From assembly GCF_020283565.1 (NCBI RefSeq), contig NC_060061.1:23597362-23661361 (forward strand): a stretch of 64,000 nucleotides of DNA, written 5' to 3'. Below are positions 60,401-64,000 of the stretch, in pieces. Numbering within the stretch: the first letter of the stretch is position 1; every line of letters begins with the position of its first letter. Both the position numbers and the translations under genes were made by a program. The DNA comes from Trifolium pratense. Lineage: Eukaryota > Streptophyta > Magnoliopsida > Fabales > Fabaceae. The notes beneath the pieces were generated by a model that made no database searches, was not told the origin of the DNA, and saw nothing but the letters and a program-made list of their open reading frames with translations.

Positions 60401-63185
60401 CTTTTACAGCTTTTTCAGCAGCCTCCGCTTTTTCGGGAGACTGCTTCCTACGCCGCTGAACAACGGCACTAGCCCTAGGATCTAAAGTCAACTGGTGACA
60501 GGCGACCTCAGGGTCGATACCAGGCATCTCTGCAGCGCTCCAGGCGAACAGTTCAGCATTATCCTTAAGGCAGGCGATCAGTTGTTTTTTGACCAAGTCG
60601 GGGAGCCCAGTTCCAATCTTGATCCTTTTGAGGGGGTCTTCGCCCAAGGGCACCAGTTCGAAATCTCCGTCCGGGATGGGGCGGTAGATTTTCTTTTCAG
60701 CATCGGTGAGGTCCTTTTGTTTTTCTTCTTGATGCTCCTTTTTTGTGAGTCGAGCATCTATGTCGACGGAACCTCCAATAATGTTTACCCCCGGATTTTT
60801 CTTTTCAGTTTTCTTGGGGGTTGCCACGGTGCTCAGATTTTTTGCCGCGGCCTCGAAACATCTCCTCGCAGCAGCTATATCGCCGTTGATGGTGGCGACC
60901 TGGCCGTCCGGTGTGTAGTATTTCAGCTTCAGGTGAACGGTGGATGACACAGCAAACAGCTCCGCTAAAGTAGTTCTGCCGATGATGCAGTTGTACAGCG
61001 AGGGACAGTCGACGACCATGAATTGCGTCCTCACGGATTTCATAGCCTTTTCCTCGCCGAAGGTGACGATGAGGTCCACGTATCCCCAAGGTTTGGTAGT
61101 CGACCCGTTGAACCCCTGAAGGTCGGGTCCTACATATGGAACCAAGTTCTTCTCCGACAGCTGTAGAGTTTTGAATAGCCCCGAGTACATTACGTCGCAC
61201 GAGCTCCCCTTATCTACGAGGATGCGGTGGACGTCGAAGTTCGCCATACGAGCCCTTACCAGTAGCGGTATCTGATAGTTTGGTGAGCCCCCAGGAACTT
61301 CTGATTTGTAGAAGGCCAGCGGGTCGGAGTCTCCCTCAGGTTTGGTGACGGTGATGGGAGTCACTGAGCAAACGTTCTCCAGCTCCTCGAACTTTCTTTT
61401 TACCGATCCGAGGGTGATTTTGTTTAGCCCTCCACCTGTTATCACCAGTGCTTTTGGGAAATTTTCCCATGAGCCATTCAGGTGGGCGTTGAAATGCCTC
61501 ATGAGCGCTCCCTCGTCTGACCTCGGGGATGGGAGTGGAATTTCAGGTGCGGAGATGGCAAGCGCCTGAGGGGCGATGCCTCTGTTTTCCTGCTCAGGAA
61601 CATCAATGGCCATTGCGACCTCTTGAGGCTCCCGCCTTGGTTGTTGTTGTTGTTGTTGTGCTTGTTCGTCGTTCTGAACATATCTTCGGGCATAACCCTT
61701 TTGTATCAGAATCTCGATGGCATCTTTTAAGTGGACACAGTCCTCAGTGACGTGTCCATGGCTTTTATGATAGCGACAAAATTTCGTCCTATCAGTATTT
61801 GCCTTCATGGGCTGCTGTCTTGGGAAGTGTATCCCAGCCTTTTTGAAGTCCGCAGCGGAGACTTCGGCGAAAATGCGATCTCTTGACGCATTCAGTGGAG
61901 TGTATGTTGTGAATTTTCCCCGAGGAGGTTTGGAATCTTTAATCCTTTCCTCCTTTTGCTTTTCGTTACCTCTTCGCGAGGTTCCAGCTTCATCTTTCTC
62001 ATGGTTCCTGGTTTTTTCTTGCCCTTTAGGCCTTCTTAGATCTTTGGCCCTCTGTTTTTCCTCGTAGGCAATGTAATTCTTCGCCTTTTCGAAGAATGCA
62101 TCCAGCGTTTTCGGCTCTTCGATCCCGACAGCTTTAGCAAAGTCGCTGTCCGGATGTAATCCCCTGTCGAGGAGATACAGCTTCATGCCCTCCTCGACCT
62201 TCACTTCTACGGCTGCTTTGTTGAACCGTTCGAGGTAGGCCCTTAGAGGCTCGTTCTCGCCTTGGATAATGGCCTCGAGGGTTGCTTCAGTTTTTGGGTG
62301 ACGCCTCGAGGAGGTGAAGTGAGCCCGAAAGCGGGCGCACAGGTCCGACCAAGAGTCTATGGATCCTGGCGCCAAGCTCTTGTACCAAGCCATAGCGCCT
62401 TTCCTCAGAGTTGTGGGAAAGAGCTTACACTTGATAGAGCCTCGTACATTTCTGTACTCGAGGAGAGCTTCAAGATTTTCGATGTGCTCGTCCGGGTCTG
62501 TCGAGCCATCGTAGGTATCCATTGCCGGTGGTTTCTCGAGTCCGACCGGTAGGGGGAGTTCTCGGATCCTTCGGGAGAGGGGGCCTTGGTGACTGTCCCT
62601 CTCTTCCGGGGATCGGTTCCTTTGGCGGCGAGGAGGGTTGTCCCTTCTAGGGGAACGTCTCCTCGGCAGGGTGGAGTTTCGAGATATAGCCTCGTTTCTC
62701 CTTGGGCTCGACCTCCTTTCGCTTCTGTGGCGAGGTGGTGAGCGAGACCTGGAGTAGGTTCTGCTCCTCACTGGTGTGGGTGAACGGCGAGCTGGGCGAG
62801 CTTGCGCCGTGATCCTCGACTCGGCAATTGCGTCGATGCGACGGCTTTGTTGCTCGAGCCTTTGATTCTGCTGCTCGTATCGCTGGTTCTGCTGCAGCAG
62901 TAAGTCCGACTGGCGGTTGATTGCATTGACCAGCGCAGCCATCATTTCTTGCATGGGAACGCCCGGAGGGATAGCCACTGCCGGAGTCGCCTGTGGCGGA
63001 GTAGCCACAGGGATCTGCGGTTCTTCTGGGTTGTAGGGCTCGTAATGTGCGTCTTGCCCTCCCTGGCCATCTTCCGTTACGGAGGCGAATTGTCCGTCCA
63101 GCGGGTGGTACGTCGCGTAGTCCATCGGTGATCCATGGTTCTCCGCCACGTGCTCCGGGATTTGGTGGTTGTTAACGCCAGCCAT
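57471..63185 (-). CDS. gag-pol polyprotein of the Tat element (1,904 aa)
   Basis: One uninterrupted frame. An Arg/Ser-rich N-terminus (residues ~110-215) precedes the gag core (~215-400: PPAMDTYDGSTDPDEHIENLEA, AMAWYKSLAPGSIDSW) and a Cys-His box FCRYHKSHGHVTEDC (~470). The protease is near residue 655 (ILVDKGSSCDVMYSG). Reverse transcriptase runs ~900-1110 with GKWRMCVDYTDLNRACPKD and YMDD at ~1060. The first RNase H is at ~1180-1300 (KPVYFVSKAL). A second, archaeal-type RNase H is at ~1330-1450 (IFVDGSSNPQGSGAGI, DSQLVASQI, PREHNARADILSKLA), the hallmark of Tat/Ogre elements. Integrase follows from ~1540 with H-H-C-C zinc binding (CDKCQRHG at ~1597) and acids in WGMDLLGPF, TDNGTQF (~1688) and GQAEAANR. 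All key residues are present, so it may be active. Confidence 0.96.
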   Translation of the reverse strand: MAGVNNHQIPEHVAENHGSPMDYATYHPLDGQFASVTEDGQGGQDAHYEPYNPEEPQIPVATPPQATPAVAIPPGVPMQEMMAALVNAINRQSDLLLQQNQRYEQQNQRLEQQSRRIDAIAESRITAQARPARRSPTPVRSRTYSRSRSPPRHRSERRSSPRRNEAISRNSTLPRRRSPRRDNPPRRQRNRSPEERDSHQGPLSRRIRELPLPVGLEKPPAMDTYDGSTDPDEHIENLEALLEYRNVRGSIKCKLFPTTLRKGAMAWYKSLAPGSIDSWSDLCARFRAHFTSSRRHPKTEATLEAIIQGENEPLRAYLERFNKAAVEVKVEEGMKLYLLDRGLHPDSDFAKAVGIEEPKTLDAFFEKAKNYIAYEEKQRAKDLRRPKGQEKTRNHEKDEAGTSRRGNEKQKEERIKDSKPPRGKFTTYTPLNASRDRIFAEVSAADFKKAGIHFPRQQPMKANTDRTKFCRYHKSHGHVTEDCVHLKDAIEILIQKGYARRYVQNDEQAQQQQQQPRREPQEVAMAIDVPEQENRGIAPQALAISAPEIPLPSPRSDEGALMRHFNAHLNGSWENFPKALVITGGGLNKITLGSVKRKFEELENVCSVTPITVTKPEGDSDPLAFYKSEVPGGSPNYQIPLLVRARMANFDVHRILVDKGSSCDVMYSGLFKTLQLSEKNLVPYVGPDLQGFNGSTTKPWGYVDLIVTFGEEKAMKSVRTQFMVVDCPSLYNCIIGRTTLAELFAVSSTVHLKLKYYTPDGQVATINGDIAAARRCFEAAAKNLSTVATPKKTEKKNPGVNIIGGSVDIDARLTKKEHQEEKQKDLTDAEKKIYRPIPDGDFELVPLGEDPLKRIKIGTGLPDLVKKQLIACLKDNAELFAWSAAEMPGIDPEVACHQLTLDPRASAVVQRRRKQSPEKAEAAEKAVKDLLEANFISEARYTTWLSNVVLVKKSNGKWRMCVDYTDLNRACPKDAYPLPNIDKLVDNSSGFKLLSFMDAYSGYNQIKMAEIDKKKTTFMTESGNYYYNVMPFGLKNAGATYQRMMNKVFNNEIGDMLEVYMDDMIVKSEEEVDHTAHLKRVFDQARKYNMRFNPEKCTFGVKAGKFLGFYLTERGIEANPDKCRAFFEFPTPDSKKSIQSLNGMLTALSRFVAKSAQHALPLFKLLRKKSAFEWTKECEDALQHLKRALSEPPVLTRPNEGETLYLYLAVASEAISAVLIRETEQGQKPVYFVSKALQGPELRYLQIEKTALAVVMAARKLRHYFLAHSIVVRTDQPIKQLLARPDMTGRMLKWSLELSEFEIFFESRKALKAQVLADFIAEMTTPSTPDKNKWTIFVDGSSNPQGSGAGIILESGEGALIEVSLELAFPTTNNQAEYEAFLAGLRLAQDMEAEEIKIFTDSQLVASQITGEYQTKDERLTEYLNLIKEKLTKFRQTEIKHVPREHNARADILSKLASTKKKKGGNQSLIQETLSKPSIVKPTEVFLICEIDANSWMTPVFEFLNTGNLPLDKKEAAKVKRRACAYVILNGKMYRREFATPLLRCVEESEVASILGEIHEGINGQHIGGRSLARKALRAGFYWPTMQADAKEHVKKCDKCQRHGDMHLAPPNELKTLSSPWPFSWWGMDLLGPFPTAAGQNKYLIVAVDYFTKWIEAEPLAHITTFNVLRFFKRNILARFGIPQVVVTDNGTQFTDKKVREFMAKIGTTQHFTSVEHPQTNGQAEAANRVILRGLKRRLDEAKGKWTEELHSVLWSYRTTPHSTTGETPFRLTYGTEAVIPVETGASSFRTEVPLEGEDNHEMLREELDLLEELRDGAALREATLKQKIAKRHDRKVIKREFDVGTLVLRRNQKDSREGKLAANWEGPYRVRAKTENGAYYLEDLYGKEIPRPWNAEKLKQYYS

Positions 63186-63253
63186 TGGTCGTGAAGAAGG
63201 TGTTTTGAAGGAAGTTTTTTAGTTTTTGGTTTGGTTAAACAGGGAAACTAGGG

Positions 63254-63272
63254 TCCCCACAGACGGCGCCAC
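63254..63272 (-). promoter_or_regulatory. primer binding site
   Basis: The minus strand immediately after the 5' LTR reads gtggcgccgtctgtgggga, the TGGCGCCGT... tRNA primer site characteristic of Tat/Athila-type gypsy elements. Confidence 0.85.
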
Positions 63273-63672
63273 TGATCGTGTAGACCAGAAAGATGCGACC
63301 TCGCCGGCGTTTGCGGTGGTTGAGAGCGTTTCAGACCCCTGTTGGAGCGGAGGGGGGTTGTGTACCTGCAGGCACTCCGACGCTCAAGTCAGTATGTGTG
63401 TAAGGTTTTCTTAGCTATAAAATGCGTACCTTGCAAATGAAGTGGAGATGCATATATATAGCCCCCAGCGCTGGGCTAAGGCCCTTGATGACATTAATGG
63501 CCATCAAGTGGCTGCCGGAAAACGGCTTGGAGGCCTTGATGTGCAGTAAATGCTCATCATTCCGGTTTACGGCCGTTACAATACGCAAGAGTATCTGACC
63601 GTTAGGACGTGCTCGGATGGTATATGTGTTCGACACCCTCTGATGCTCGAGCTCTAAGCTCGGCCCAGAACA
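63273..63672 (-). repeat. 5' LTR of the Tat element
   Basis: 400 bp, reading leftward. A TATA-like ctatatatatgc on the minus strand (about 63461-63450) is the probable promoter for the genomic RNA. Confidence 0.97.
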
Positions 63673-63677
63673 GGAAT

Positions 63678-64000
63678 TAATAGTTAGAGTTATGAACTTT
63701 GCGTCTCTTTTTGAATTGTTTTGGATATTCATTGTTCAACTCAATCCGTTGAACTGAATTAGGTTTGAGTGCAGTCGATGATTCCTAACTGCATTGCAAT
63801 CAATAATATTTGAGTCGTTCAATTAAAATTGGACGGTTCAAGTGTATTTACTGCATGCGTGTAGTTTGACTGCACTATCCATATCACACTTGGACTATGC
63901 TTTGTGAACATCTTCTTGACCTTTGTTTTGATTGAATATATGTTGCCGGGTATGACTCATATACTAATAAGAGGATAAATCGCTCAATAGACGGCAAAAT
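63678..64000. other. right flank, intergenic
   Basis: Unremarkable sequence with gactgcattgcaatc / gagtgcagtcgat repeats. No gene seen. Confidence 0.4.

Larger units (their letters stand above)
52465..63672 (-). mobile_element. full-length Ty3/gypsy retrotransposon, Tat lineage (11,208 bp)
   Basis: Two 400-bp LTRs (52465-52864 and 63273-63672) start TGATCGTG and end CAGAACA, and are flanked by the 5-bp duplication GGAAT (52460-52464, 63673-63677). The genomic strand is minus: the right LTR is the 5' LTR, with the primer site next to it and gag-pol from 63185 to 57471. The plus-strand left part carries two antisense genes (53169-53525 and 54739-56765). Dual RNase H domains in pol and antisense ORFs before the 3' LTR place it in the Tat group. 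The LTRs differ at one base, so insertion was recent. Confidence 0.97.

Noticed and set aside
60805..61200. Many open frames antisense to gag-pol between 57565 and 63131
   Set aside because: Shadows of a GC-rich coding frame; no start context or domains.

Overview
This 64 kb window is plant nuclear DNA, most likely from a temperate (galegoid) legume such as Medicago, Trifolium or Pisum. It holds intron-bearing plant genes with GT-AG splice sites, AT-rich intergenic DNA, and many nested plant transposons. The species assignment is an inference from gene and repeat style.

Host genes: the 3' half of an amino acid permease (AAP, + strand, 186-1689); an ERD7/senescence-domain gene (- strand, 2277-3961); an intronless subtilase closely resembling Arabidopsis SBT1.6 (- strand, 19892-22210); a ubiquitin-RUB (NEDD8-like) fusion gene (+ strand, 37818-40665); and an actin-depolymerizing factor of the ADF5 type (- strand, 44031-44984). 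They are unrelated single genes and do not form a cluster.

Mobile DNA fills most of the rest. A 4.06 kb CACTA element (4105-8166, 3-bp target duplication) carries four well-preserved exons of a captured RNase H gene plus a scrap of Ptta/En-Spm protein. The 8.4-13.4 kb stretch is bounded by two outward-facing Helitron-type 3' ends and contains a foldback element and tandem duplications. A 5'-truncated LINE (22884-25907) is split by a 1,003-bp solo LTR. At 26-29.1 kb lie a second LINE remnant, a tRNA-derived SINE and a small hAT deletion derivative. The 32.8-34.5 kb stretch stacks a Stowaway-like MITE, a retroposed 5S rRNA-SINE chimera inside it, two more SINEs and a MULE-type MITE. A decayed Copia element, a TRIM-like element and a hAT remnant occupy 48.4-51.2 kb. 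The right end is an intact, very young 11.2 kb Ty3/gypsy element of the Tat lineage (52465-63672) with 400-bp LTRs differing at one position.

The most unusual items are: the 5S rRNA-SINE chimera (33045-33328), flanked by a perfect 20-bp target duplication and with a related MITE at 18 kb approximating its empty site; the RNase H domain captured by the CACTA element with all four catalytic acidic residues and every splice site kept; and the Tat element, whose plus-strand half carries two separate antisense genes, each with its own TATA box, opposite in direction to gag-pol.
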